Assembly (NCBI GenBank): GCA_049437325.1
Contig: JBMTIM010000010.1
Location: 1 to 64,000 of the forward strand
Reading direction: 5' to 3'
Source of the DNA: UBA11606 sp049437325
GTDB taxonomy: Bacteria; Actinomycetota; Acidimicrobiia; Acidimicrobiales; Aldehydirespiratoraceae
Length of the DNA stretch: 64,000 bases
Position numbers and translations under genes: made by a program. This document shows, piece after piece, positions 41,973 to 50,055 of this stretch; the stretch's first letter is position 1, and the number at the start of each line of letters is the position of its first letter. The notes under the pieces were generated by a model. The model did no database searches, was not told the DNA's origin, and saw only the letters and a program-made list of their open reading frames with translations.

Positions 41973-44354
41973 TCAGGCCTCGGTCTTGACCGGCGGCATA
42001 CCGGAGATGTCAGAACCGGTCGTCAGTGCCCCATAGACCCGATCGGGCAGCAGCGGCATGTCGATGTTGCGCACCCCGGTGTGCTTCAGGGCGTCCATCA
42101 CTGCGTTCACGAACGCAGCCGGCCCGCCGACGGTCGCACACTCACCGATCCCCTTTGCGCCGATCGGATGATGCGGACACGGGGTGACGACCTCGTGAAG
42201 CTCGAACCCGGGCGTCTCCCATGCCGTCGGGAGCAGGTAGTCCATGTAGTTGGATCCGATGCAGTTGCCGTCTTCGTCGAAGGTGATGAACTGCATGTTG
42301 GCCATCGCGTAGGCCTCGGTCAGACCACCCATGATTTGACCTTCGACGATCATCGGGTTGATACGGACACCGCAGTCGTCGACCGCCACCATCCTGAGCA
42401 CATCCCACACCCCGGTCTCCGGATCGACCTCGACCTTTGCGATGTAACACGCGAAGGGCCACGTCAGGTTGGGCGGGTCGTAGTAGGCGTTGTTCTCCAG
42501 GCCCGGCTCCATGCCGTCGGGCACGTTGCTGTAGGCGGCCATCGCGCACTCCTGGATGGAGACGCCGCGATCTTGGGCACCGCGTACGTAGAAGCGTCCG
42601 AGCTCCCACTCCACATCCTCTTCGGACACCTCGAGCAGGTGCGCAGCGATCTTGCGGGCCTTGGCCCGGATCTTGCGAGACACCATCGCTACCGCCGCGC
42701 CGGCGACCGGCGTCGAACGCGAGGCGTAGGTCCCCATGCCGAACGGCGCCGTGTCGGTGTCACCCTCCTCGACCACGATGTCGTCGGCGGGGATCCCGAG
42801 TTCATGGGCCACGATCTGGGCCCACGTGGTCTCGTGGCCTTGACCCTGGGTCTTGGCGCCGGTGCGAAGGATTGCCTTGCCGGTCATGTGAACCCGCAGT
42901 TCGGCGGAGTCGAACATTTTGATGCCGAGGATGTCGTACTCCCGGCTGTTGCCGGCGCCGAGCGGCTCGGTCATGGTCGAGATACCGATCCCGAGGAGGC
43001 GGCCTCGCTTGCGGGCCTCCTCCTGCTCCTGCTTGAAGTCGGCGTAGCCGATCGCTTCGAGACCGATGTCGAGGCACTTCTCGTACTGGCCGGAGTCGGT
43101 GAGGAACCCGAACGGCGTACGGTGCGGGAAGTCGTCGTCACGCACCAGGTTCACCCGCCGGAACTCGGCCTGGTCCATACCGAGATCATCGGCCGCGGCC
43201 TGGATCATGCGCTCCTGGAAGTACATGGCTTCGGTCACCCGGAACGAGCACCGGTAGGCGACACCACCAGGCGCCTTGTTCGTGTAGACGCCGGTTGCCG
43301 TGAGATGGGCGTTCGGGATGTCGTAGCAGGCGAACGCCGAGTGCATCAGGCCGATCTTGAACTTCGACGGCTGTGCGTCGGAGAAGAAGGCGCCGTGATC
43401 GGACTCGGTGTGCATCCGAACGCCCAGGATCTTGCCGTCGTTGCGCATGGCAACCTGACCCTTGAGGTACACGTCTCTGCCGAACCCGGTCGAAATCAGA
43501 TTGCCGCTCTTGTCCTCGATCCACTTGACCGGTCGTTCGGTCAGGATCGACGCCAGGATCGACGCCACATAGCCCGGGTACACCGGCACCTTGTTGCCGA
43601 AACCACCGCCAAGATCCGGCGCAATGATGCGGATCATGTGTTCGGGAATCTCGGCCACCAGCGAGACGGCTGCACGGATGATGTGCGGCGCCTGTGTGGT
43701 CATGTACACCGTGAGCTTCGACGTCGAACGATCGAAGTCGGCGATCGACCCGCACGCCTCGATGGGCGACGGATGCGACCGCGGGTAGTGCATGTCGATC
43801 TCGGACACGACGTCGGCCTCGGCAAAGGCACGGTCGGTACCATCCTTGTCGCCGACTTCCCAGTCGAAGACCTTGTTGTCGACCTGATTGACCTTGTCGT
43901 CACGAATCAGCGGGGCATCGGGCGCCATCGCCTGTGTGGGGTTGACGATCGGGGGCAGCGGCTCGTAGTCGACCACGATCGCCTCACGGGCATCCTTGGC
44001 GATGTAGGGGTCGTCTGCGATGACACAGGCGACCTCTTGCCCTTGGAACCGGACCTTGTCGGTGGCGAGTACGGCCTGGGTGTCGTACGACAGTGTGGGC
44101 ATCCACGCCAGGTTGCGAGCAGCCATCATCTCCCCGGTGAGGACAAGTCGGACGCCAGGGATCGCCCAGGCACCGCTCACATCGATCGACTTGATACGGG
44201 CGTGGGCAAGCGGGCTGCGCAGGATCTCCATGTGAAGCATTCCGGGCAGCACCACATCGTCGACGTAGTTGCCCTTTCCCCGGATGAAGCGGTTGTCCTC
44301 GACGCGCTTGCGGCTTGCGCCGAGCCCGCCGATCTTGATCTCGTCGAGGGCCAT
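41973..44354 (-). CDS. coxL: Form I aerobic CO dehydrogenase, molybdenum large subunit
   Basis: A 793-residue molybdenum hydroxylase large subunit. The form I active-site signature AYRCSFR is present, with Cys369 as the ligand bridging Cu to Mo. Cofactor-binding stretches GGGFGNK, TKTQGQGHETTWAQ-like GAKTQGQGHETTWAQ and the C-terminal catalytic Glu in GAKGIGECATVGG are also seen. The enzyme oxidises CO with water to CO2, passing electrons through CoxS clusters and CoxM FAD to the respiratory chain. Order coxM-coxS-coxL is that of true CO oxidisers, as opposed to form II genes. Its ATG shares one base with the coxS stop. Length matches Oligotropha CoxL (about 809). Confidence 0.97.
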   Translation of the reverse strand: MALDEIKIGGLGASRKRVEDNRFIRGKGNYVDDVVLPGMLHMEILRSPLAHARIKSIDVSGAWAIPGVRLVLTGEMMAARNLAWMPTLSYDTQAVLATDKVRFQGQEVACVIADDPYIAKDAREAIVVDYEPLPPIVNPTQAMAPDAPLIRDDKVNQVDNKVFDWEVGDKDGTDRAFAEADVVSEIDMHYPRSHPSPIEACGSIADFDRSTSKLTVYMTTQAPHIIRAAVSLVAEIPEHMIRIIAPDLGGGFGNKVPVYPGYVASILASILTERPVKWIEDKSGNLISTGFGRDVYLKGQVAMRNDGKILGVRMHTESDHGAFFSDAQPSKFKIGLMHSAFACYDIPNAHLTATGVYTNKAPGGVAYRCSFRVTEAMYFQERMIQAAADDLGMDQAEFRRVNLVRDDDFPHRTPFGFLTDSGQYEKCLDIGLEAIGYADFKQEQEEARKRGRLLGIGISTMTEPLGAGNSREYDILGIKMFDSAELRVHMTGKAILRTGAKTQGQGHETTWAQIVAHELGIPADDIVVEEGDTDTAPFGMGTYASRSTPVAGAAVAMVSRKIRAKARKIAAHLLEVSEEDVEWELGRFYVRGAQDRGVSIQECAMAAYSNVPDGMEPGLENNAYYDPPNLTWPFACYIAKVEVDPETGVWDVLRMVAVDDCGVRINPMIVEGQIMGGLTEAYAMANMQFITFDEDGNCIGSNYMDYLLPTAWETPGFELHEVVTPCPHHPIGAKGIGECATVGGPAAFVNAVMDALKHTGVRNIDMPLLPDRVYGALTTGSDISGMPPVKTEA

Positions 44355-44911
44355 CAGGCTTCTCCTCCGTCGTCAGCCGGCGTATCGGCCGGTGCATCAT
44401 CCCGCAATTTCTCAGCAGCCCACAGGACAGCCTTCACGATGTTCTGATAGCCGGTGCATCGGCAGAGGTTGCCCGACAGGGCCCACCGGACGTCGTCTTC
44501 GGTGGGGTTCGGATTCTCGTCGAGCAGAGCCTTTGCACTGAGCATCATGCCGGGTGTGCAAAACCCGCACTGCAAGCCGTGCTCGTCCTTGAAGCCTTCC
44601 TGGATCGGATGGAGTTCGCTGGCCGTGGCAAGACCCTCGACGGTGGTGATGTCGTGGCCGTCAGCCTGAACTGCGAACACGGTGCAACTCTTGACCGGCT
44701 GCCCGTCGAACAACACGGTGCAGGCGCCACAGTTCGTGGTGTCGCACCCGGTATGGGTACCGGTGAGCTGCAAGCCGTTCCGGAGCAGGTGGGCCAGCAG
44801 CAGTCGCGGCTCGATGTTGGCGGCCCGGGTCTCGCCGTTGACACGCATTTCGACACGACGGACCGGAATCTCGTCGGTCGTCGTGACCGGAACCTCTTCG
44901 AACAACGTCAT
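44354..44911 (-). CDS. coxS: CO dehydrogenase iron-sulfur subunit
   Basis: A 185-residue 2Fe-2S protein. The N-terminal plant-ferredoxin-type cluster is CDTTNCGACTV with a downstream Cys in VKSCTVFA. The C-terminal helical cluster domain has CGFCTPGMM and CRCTGYQN. The protein carries electrons from the Mo site to FAD. The C-terminal 15 residues are an Asp/Ala tail. The frame is open upstream inside coxM, but ATG 44911, one base behind the coxM stop, gives the usual start; the N-terminal extension of about 20 residues before VEMRVNGE is slightly longer than average (about 165). Confidence 0.96.
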   Translation of the reverse strand: MTLFEEVPVTTTDEIPVRRVEMRVNGETRAANIEPRLLLAHLLRNGLQLTGTHTGCDTTNCGACTVLFDGQPVKSCTVFAVQADGHDITTVEGLATASELHPIQEGFKDEHGLQCGFCTPGMMLSAKALLDENPNPTEDDVRWALSGNLCRCTGYQNIVKAVLWAAEKLRDDAPADTPADDGGEA

Positions 44912-44912
44912 G

Positions 44913-45785
44913 TCAGGCAACCTTTGCTTCAGCGGGCTGGTGCTGGGCGAGAAGGCGACGTACGAACGTCGCCACGATGTGGCGCTTGTAGTCGGCGCTG
45001 CCGCGGTGATCGGAGCGGGGACTGGTGGCGGCGGCCGCTGCCTCGGCGGCCGCGTCGATGGTGGCATCGTCGAGGGACGATCCGACGAGGGCAGCGGCTG
45101 CCTCGGTGGCGCTGATCGTTGCCGAACCGACGCCGGTGAGGCCGATACCGGCCTTGGCGACCGTCGAACCCGACATCTCGAGCGAGAGCGCGACACCGGC
45201 CGTAGCGAAGTCACCAACCCGTCGCTCAAGCTTGAGGTAGCCGCCCTTGCGGGTGCCGCTTGCGGGAGGAATGATCGCCTCGACGGCGATCTCGTCGGCA
45301 GCGAGCACCGTCTGGAACGGCCCGGCAACGAACTCGTCGACGGCGATCGTTCGGCGACCGTTGGGGCCCTGGGCGACAATCGAACCGTCGAGGGCAACCA
45401 TGCACGAGGCCCAGTCGCCCTGCGGGTCGGCGTGACACACCGAGCCCACGAACGTACCCCGGGTTCGAACGATCGGGTCGGCCACCAACGGTGCAGCAGC
45501 GGCGATCGTCGGCTGGTGATCACCGAGGGTTGTCGACTTCTCGAGGTCAGCGTGACGCACGAGCGCACCGATGCGATAGCTGCCGTCGGATTGCGCACCG
45601 TGCTGGTCGAGTCCGGGGATGTTGTTGATGTCGACGAGCACAGCCGGCGCAGCAAAACGCAACTTCATCATCGGGATGAGGCTCTGGCCTCCGGCGAGAA
45701 CTTTCGCGTCCTCGTGCGCCGAGAGCAGCGAGATCGCCTCATCGAGGCTCGTCGGGGACTTGTAGTCGAAACGTGACGGGAACAC
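44913..45785 (-). CDS. coxM: CO dehydrogenase FAD-binding medium subunit
   Basis: A 290-residue FAD protein of the CO dehydrogenase/xanthine dehydrogenase type: FPSRFDYKSPTSLDEAISLL, FAD-binding AGGQSLIPMMKLR (about 33-45) and TRGTFVGSVCHADPQGDW (about 105-122), then a C-terminal CODH-FAD domain. GTG 45785 is chosen because an AGGAGA ribosome-binding site lies just upstream; the longer frame from 45833 begins with residues foreign to the family. First enzymatic gene of the cox operon, 10 bases behind a small ORF. Confidence 0.95.
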   Translation of the reverse strand: MFPSRFDYKSPTSLDEAISLLSAHEDAKVLAGGQSLIPMMKLRFAAPAVLVDINNIPGLDQHGAQSDGSYRIGALVRHADLEKSTTLGDHQPTIAAAAPLVADPIVRTRGTFVGSVCHADPQGDWASCMVALDGSIVAQGPNGRRTIAVDEFVAGPFQTVLAADEIAVEAIIPPASGTRKGGYLKLERRVGDFATAGVALSLEMSGSTVAKAGIGLTGVGSATISATEAAAALVGSSLDDATIDAAAEAAAAATSPRSDHRGSADYKRHIVATFVRRLLAQHQPAEAKVA

Positions 45786-45795
45786 GGGCTCTCCT

Positions 45796-46038
45796 TCAGT
45801 GTCCGTCGGGACCCTGCGGGTCCGGTACGGCACGTGGCAACGAGTCGGGATCGGGATCAGGTCGAGGTTCTTGGTGCGGCGGCCAGGGGCCCTGCACCGG
45901 CTGACCAGCGACCTTGAGGTGATCGATGAGTTGGGGCCAGGCCCACACCGTCGGACTCGGCCCTTCCTTCGGCGAGTCAGCGATGAGCTCGTACAGCCGC
46001 GGATTGCCCGCGCTGCGACCGGACGATTCGATGGACAT
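45796..46038 (-). CDS. Small Pro/Trp-rich protein heading the cox operon (80 aa)
   Basis: An 80-residue protein, MSIESSGRSAGNPRLYELIA at the start, a Trp-rich middle (VWAWPQLIDHLKVAG) and a Pro/Asp-rich C-terminus (HQEPRPDPDPDSLPRAVPD). ATG 46038 has a strong GGGGAGG ribosome-binding site. It lies 10 bases before coxM, so it is the first gene of the eleven-gene minus-strand cox operon. A possible -10 (TACGTT on the minus strand, 46083-46078) precedes it. I do not recognise the family. Confidence 0.6.
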   Translation of the reverse strand: MSIESSGRSAGNPRLYELIADSPKEGPSPTVWAWPQLIDHLKVAGQPVQGPWPPHQEPRPDPDPDSLPRAVPDPQGPDGH

Positions 46039-46168
46039 CAGCCCTCCCCTTCCGGGACGCAAACTCCCAGACGCCGAAACGTAGCAGACCATCTCCCAGG
46101 ACGCATCTGCCCGGGATTCGGCACGGTGCGGGGGTCAAGGTTCGCGCCGAGCACTACTGTTCGTGCCC

Positions 46169-47629
46169 GTGACGCTCTCGGACCGTTCGATCGGGTGGCT
46201 GCGATATCTCCACCGAAAGGCCAACACGCCCGACGATTGGGATCGCAACGGCGAGCCACATCCACATTGGGACAATCGCTCCGACCCCCCGATGGCGAGC
46301 TGGCATCGGTTCGATCTCGTCGACTCGTCGTATGCGATGGGACTCATGGCTCACCGCACACCGGCATGGACCGAGCCCTACGTCGGCATCCTCGACCAGC
46401 TCATCGAACGCCACACCGGCTGGTGGTCGGCGGCCGATTGGCTAACCCAGTTCGGTCCTGATCCCGACCGTACCCGCTACCCGGACGCCTATCGACCCCT
46501 GATCCCCCGCCAACTGTGGGGCGAGTACGACGTTCCCGGGTGGACCGCGAACGGCACCGAACCATGGGGCGTACAGATCGATCCGGTGGCCGCTGACGGA
46601 ATGCTGTTCTACAAGGGCTTCTTCCTCGTACTGCTCGGCATTCGCTCCATGATCGCCGACGACGATCGGTGGAACCAGCCGTTCGACATGATCCGCGACG
46701 GGAGCAACACGTTCACCTGGACCCATTCCGCCATCGCCGATCAGCTCACCCGTCAGTGGCTGGCGGCGCCGATCGGTTGTCATTGAGAGAACACCAAGAT
46801 CTGGCCGTTTTGACTGGCCGGAGCGGGCCTCGGTCTGAGGCTTCACGACAACCGACACGGCACCGAATACCACGCCGAGGCCTTCGTGCCCTGGTGGCGG
46901 TACGCGCGGGAGCACTACCTCGATCTCGACACGGGTACACCGACTGCCACAACGCTCTACTACGACCCGATTCTCGACGTCCACCATCGACTCCCGGTTG
47001 CAGCAGCCCTCACGACTGCGTACTACGCCGCCCCGCAAGTGCCCGACGACGCGCAGCTGTTGTTCGATGCTGCCTGCACATCGATGGGCCTCGACCGCGA
47101 GCTGTCGCGTCCGATCACGGCCTCCCGGGGCTACGGCTCGTCACTCGTCCTCGCTCGCGAGTGGCGTATGACCGACCTCGAAGAACGGCTCGTCGGGGCG
47201 ATCGAGGCGTCGTACGAACCAACCTGGGACCACACCTCCGGGGAGTTCACGTGGGGTCTCGGACTCGAGGAGACACATCCCCGCGGCCAGTTCAATGCTT
47301 TTCTGGCCACAGCAGAAGCTGCGGGTCCTGGCCGATGGGAGCGCCTTTCGGCTGCACCGATCGAGCGCCAGCCCCAAGTCGTCGGCGTCGACTTCCCCAG
47401 CGTTGCGCTCCGCACCGCCGAGTGGCAGAACGGCTCACTGCACCTCGAACTCGACGTGCACGACGAGGATCCTTCGTTGCGGACCATGTTCCGGATCGTC
47501 GGCGCTGAACCTCGGATCTGGGAATTGACCGGCATCGACGGTGCCTCGCTCGAACACACTGCGCAAGCGGTCATCGTGCGCGTCCCGAAAGTGAGTGGTC
47601 GACTGACCTTTACGCGCGGCAGCTACTGA
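46169..47629 (+). CDS. Linalool dehydratase-isomerase-like protein with two in-frame TGA (predicted selenocysteine) codons
   Basis: One 487-codon frame with exactly two internal TGA codons, at 46784 (residue 206) and 46811 (residue 215). Both halves are in the same frame and read as one continuous alpha/alpha-barrel protein: IADQLTRQWLAAPIGCH-U-ENTKIWPF-U-LAGAGLGLRLHD. From memory, linalool dehydratase-isomerase has catalytic Cys171 and Cys180, also nine apart, in a C-E-P-N-x3-P-x-C-like segment, and Asp39/Tyr45 six apart; here Asp49 and Tyr55 (FDLVDSSYAMG) are six apart. The TGAs therefore sit where the two catalytic cysteines belong. Hairpins follow both TGAs. GTG 46169 follows a -10-like TACTGT (46155-46160), a probable leaderless start; GTG 46163 is possible. 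Alternative: pseudogene with two nonsense changes, which I consider unlikely. No selenocysteine machinery genes lie in the window. Confidence 0.8.
46800..46822 (+). promoter_or_regulatory. Candidate SECIS hairpin for the first TGA
   Basis: TCTGGCC (46800-46806) pairs with GGCCGGA (46816-46822), seven base pairs including one G-U, closing a nine-base loop GTTTTGACT. The loop starts 20 bases after the TGA at 46784-46786, within the distance used by bacterial selenocysteine insertion elements. The second TGA is inside the loop. Confidence 0.55.
46827..46841 (+). promoter_or_regulatory. Candidate SECIS hairpin for the second TGA
   Basis: GCCTC (46827-46831) and GAGGC (46837-46841) form a perfect stem around loop GGTCT, with possible extension GAG/TTC across a CGG bulge. 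Exactly 18 bases separate the TGA (46811-46813) from GGTCT. In the Escherichia coli fdhF element the apical GGUCU also begins 18 bases after the UGA, in the same codon phase (GGU CUG). Confidence 0.7.
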
Positions 47630-47685
47630 TACTCGACGAGCCACGGCGTCGCCGCCGTCGATCGTCGATCATCGACCTCCCGACA

Positions 47686-50055
47686 TCACGAGATTGTGCC
47701 AACCTCAAAACTCGCCTTCAACAACAGTCGGGCTTCGGTGGCCGGGACTGGCTTGCCGAGGAGATAGCCCTGGGCCCGCTCGATTCCGATCTCCAGCAGA
47801 CAATCTCGCTGCGCTTCGGTCTCGACCCCCTCTGCGGTGACGTCGAGGTCGAGCGCCGAGATCATTGTTCGGAGCGCTTCGACGAATGCTCGATCACTAC
47901 GAGTGCCAGGCAGTGGCGTCACGAACTGGCGGTCGAGCTTCACGATGGTGAGCGGCAGGGCGCGCAGGCGCGTGAGTGAACTCTGCCCAACCCCAAAGTC
48001 GTCGAGTGCAACTCCTACACCGGCGTCCCTGAGTTCCTCGAGTTGCGCGATCGCGGTCTCGAGATTTCTCAAAATGGCTGTTTCGGTCACCTCTACGACG
48101 AGTTGAGCTGGCGCCAAGCCCTCTTCCTCGCAGATTTCGAGCATCTGTGCTGCCAGCCCTTGATGGTGCAAACTCGAACTCGAGAGGTTGACCCGCATTT
48201 CCGGCCCTGAGTCGGCAAGACCCCAAGAAACAGCTTCTGCCACAGCGTTTCGGAGTTGTTGCATGTCGCTGCGAACGACCATGCCGGACGATTCCACAAT
48301 CGGAATGAATTCATCCGGTCCGATAAGGCCACGTTCGGGATGCTCCCATCGAACCAGCGACTCGAACGAAAGAAGCGAGCCGTCTCGTAGCGAGTATTCG
48401 GGCTGGAAAAACGAGACGAACTGGCCGTCGACAAGTGCCGTACTGATTTCGATCTCTCGTCTGAGGCGCGTGCGTTCGGTAAATCCCGACTCCGCAACCC
48501 CCCAGTGAACGAACTCCTTGGTGCTTTCAGACCCCATTGATTTGTAGAGCGCCGCGTAGGCAGCTCCAACAACATCGGGGTACTCGGCGTCCTTGTCCAC
48601 ATCCACCGCACCGACCTTGAACTCGGGCTGAAAATTCGAGCCTCCTTCGCTCAACTTCAACCTCGACAACGCCCGCCACAGCCGCGCCTCCAGATCATCC
48701 TTTGCTGCGCGAGTCCCGAACGATCCTTCGAATACGCCGTACATGATCGATGCACTGAGGTTTCCGCCGATGAAGCGGCCCGAGAGGTCGCTGGCCTCCA
48801 CCTCGAGCTCACGAACGGCACTGCCGAAGAGCTCTGCCAAACCGGCCAAGCCGATGGTCTCGAAGTACTTCATTCGATCGACAATCCCCAACAGCACAAG
48901 AGCGCTGGGCGATCCATCCCCACGCAGTTGCTCCAGCGCACCGCGCAGCCCAGCCTCGTTCGGCAGACCTGTGTTCACATCGCGAAGGGTCGCGTCGAGC
49001 TCACGGCGCGCAGCGAACACTCCTTCGAGGAGGTTGCCCAGGGCTTGAGCCACCTGAGTGAGCGAAACACGATCGTCGTCGGTCAGGAGGCGGCTGCTCG
49101 TGATCACCAACGCACCCCAGTTCGGTCGATGTTGAAAATCGAATGGAAGGACGATCTGGATCCTGCCGGATGCATCTCCTCCCGTCGCGGCGTCTCGAAC
49201 GGTTTCCGAAGAACGAAATGCAGGAAAGTCCTCGCCCCGATCAGAGTCCGGCGCCTCCTCCAGCCAGAGTGCAGGGATTCCGGACCGCGCCAGGAGGGTC
49301 GGCGCTCCCAGCGGGAGCCCGAAAAGCTCGACGGCATCGAGTTGCCAGCCGATACGAATCTGATCGACGTAGCGATCGGCGCGTTCGCGGCTGTACGCAA
49401 TGACCCGTTGCGCCAAGCTGTCCAGCGCGAAGTGGTCGACATCCCAGGCGCTTGTGGCGGTGCGTCCGATCACTCCCATCTCGTGAAGAGCCTCGATCCT
49501 GTCCAAGCTCCTTCGATGAGTTTCGACTGCGTTGAAAAAGCGCTCGACCGCCTCCATGACTTCCCGACGGCCGAAATGCACGTGCTCGTGAATCTCGACG
49601 GCAGCCTTGGCCGGCGTGAGGTAGACGAGCGAGTGAAACGTCGGGGGCACTCCCTCGGCAAAGATGACCTCGTGGGATTCGAGCTCATTGCTGTCGCCCA
49701 CGGGCGCCGCACGGAACAGCTCCACGCAGACGAGGGAGCCTTCATCGAAGGCGGACCAGGTACCGCTCGAACGTTGGCTTGCCGAACCGTCCTCCGCCGA
49801 GTCGTCAAGCCGGAGTGCAACAGCGAAGACGTCGAGGTCGGCGAGCAATTCCCCATGTGATGCCAGCACGCCGCTGAGTTCGTCGACGCAGGTATCCAGG
49901 TTGGGGGAGCAGCCGGTCAGGGCACCCTGAAGCCCGACGAGCCTCCGCAGGCTCGTGGCGGAATGGACTTGGAGTTCAATGAGCGACTCAAGAGCGAACT
50001 CGACGCCCCCGTCCGCAGACGAGGAACGAGAACGACGCTCTGCTCGACCCTTCAC
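47686..50055 (-). CDS. GAF-like/degenerate GGDEF/EAL c-di-GMP phosphodiesterase
   Basis: A 789-residue cytosolic signalling protein. Residues about 30-340 are sensory and helical, with a GAF-like part (IQIVLPFDFQHRPNWGALVI). Residues 350-510 are a GGDEF domain whose signature is replaced by GGNLSA, so it should not make c-di-GMP. Residues 525-780 are an EAL domain (FESLVRWEHPERGLIGPDEF; VEVTETAIL; LDDFGVGQSSL; KLDRQFV; AEGVETEAQ), with ESL in place of EAL but the metal-binding Glu, Asp-Asp and Lys kept, so phosphodiesterase activity is likely. It overlaps the upstream membrane protein gene by four bases. Confidence 0.9.
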   Translation of the reverse strand: MKGRAERRSRSSSADGGVEFALESLIELQVHSATSLRRLVGLQGALTGCSPNLDTCVDELSGVLASHGELLADLDVFAVALRLDDSAEDGSASQRSSGTWSAFDEGSLVCVELFRAAPVGDSNELESHEVIFAEGVPPTFHSLVYLTPAKAAVEIHEHVHFGRREVMEAVERFFNAVETHRRSLDRIEALHEMGVIGRTATSAWDVDHFALDSLAQRVIAYSRERADRYVDQIRIGWQLDAVELFGLPLGAPTLLARSGIPALWLEEAPDSDRGEDFPAFRSSETVRDAATGGDASGRIQIVLPFDFQHRPNWGALVITSSRLLTDDDRVSLTQVAQALGNLLEGVFAARRELDATLRDVNTGLPNEAGLRGALEQLRGDGSPSALVLLGIVDRMKYFETIGLAGLAELFGSAVRELEVEASDLSGRFIGGNLSASIMYGVFEGSFGTRAAKDDLEARLWRALSRLKLSEGGSNFQPEFKVGAVDVDKDAEYPDVVGAAYAALYKSMGSESTKEFVHWGVAESGFTERTRLRREIEISTALVDGQFVSFFQPEYSLRDGSLLSFESLVRWEHPERGLIGPDEFIPIVESSGMVVRSDMQQLRNAVAEAVSWGLADSGPEMRVNLSSSSLHHQGLAAQMLEICEEEGLAPAQLVVEVTETAILRNLETAIAQLEELRDAGVGVALDDFGVGQSSLTRLRALPLTIVKLDRQFVTPLPGTRSDRAFVEALRTMISALDLDVTAEGVETEAQRDCLLEIGIERAQGYLLGKPVPATEARLLLKASFEVGTIS

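Noticed and set aside
42081..44447. 788-codon plus-strand open frame opposite coxL
   Set aside because: It is the antisense shadow of coxL in high-GC sequence; composition is Arg/His/Val-rich without domains, and coxL is unmistakable.
46781..46815. Frameshift or general reassignment of TGA as the cause of the interrupted gene
   Set aside because: Both halves share one frame, so no frameshift is needed. Many other genes in the window end in TGA, often overlapping the next start, so TGA is a normal stop codon in this organism.
46886..47629. A separate gene starting at GTG 46886
   Set aside because: It is in the same frame as 46169-46786, continues the same fold, lacks a ribosome-binding site, and its upstream 25 codons (LAGAGLGLRLHD...) are coding. 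Reading it as the second part of one TGA-containing gene explains more.
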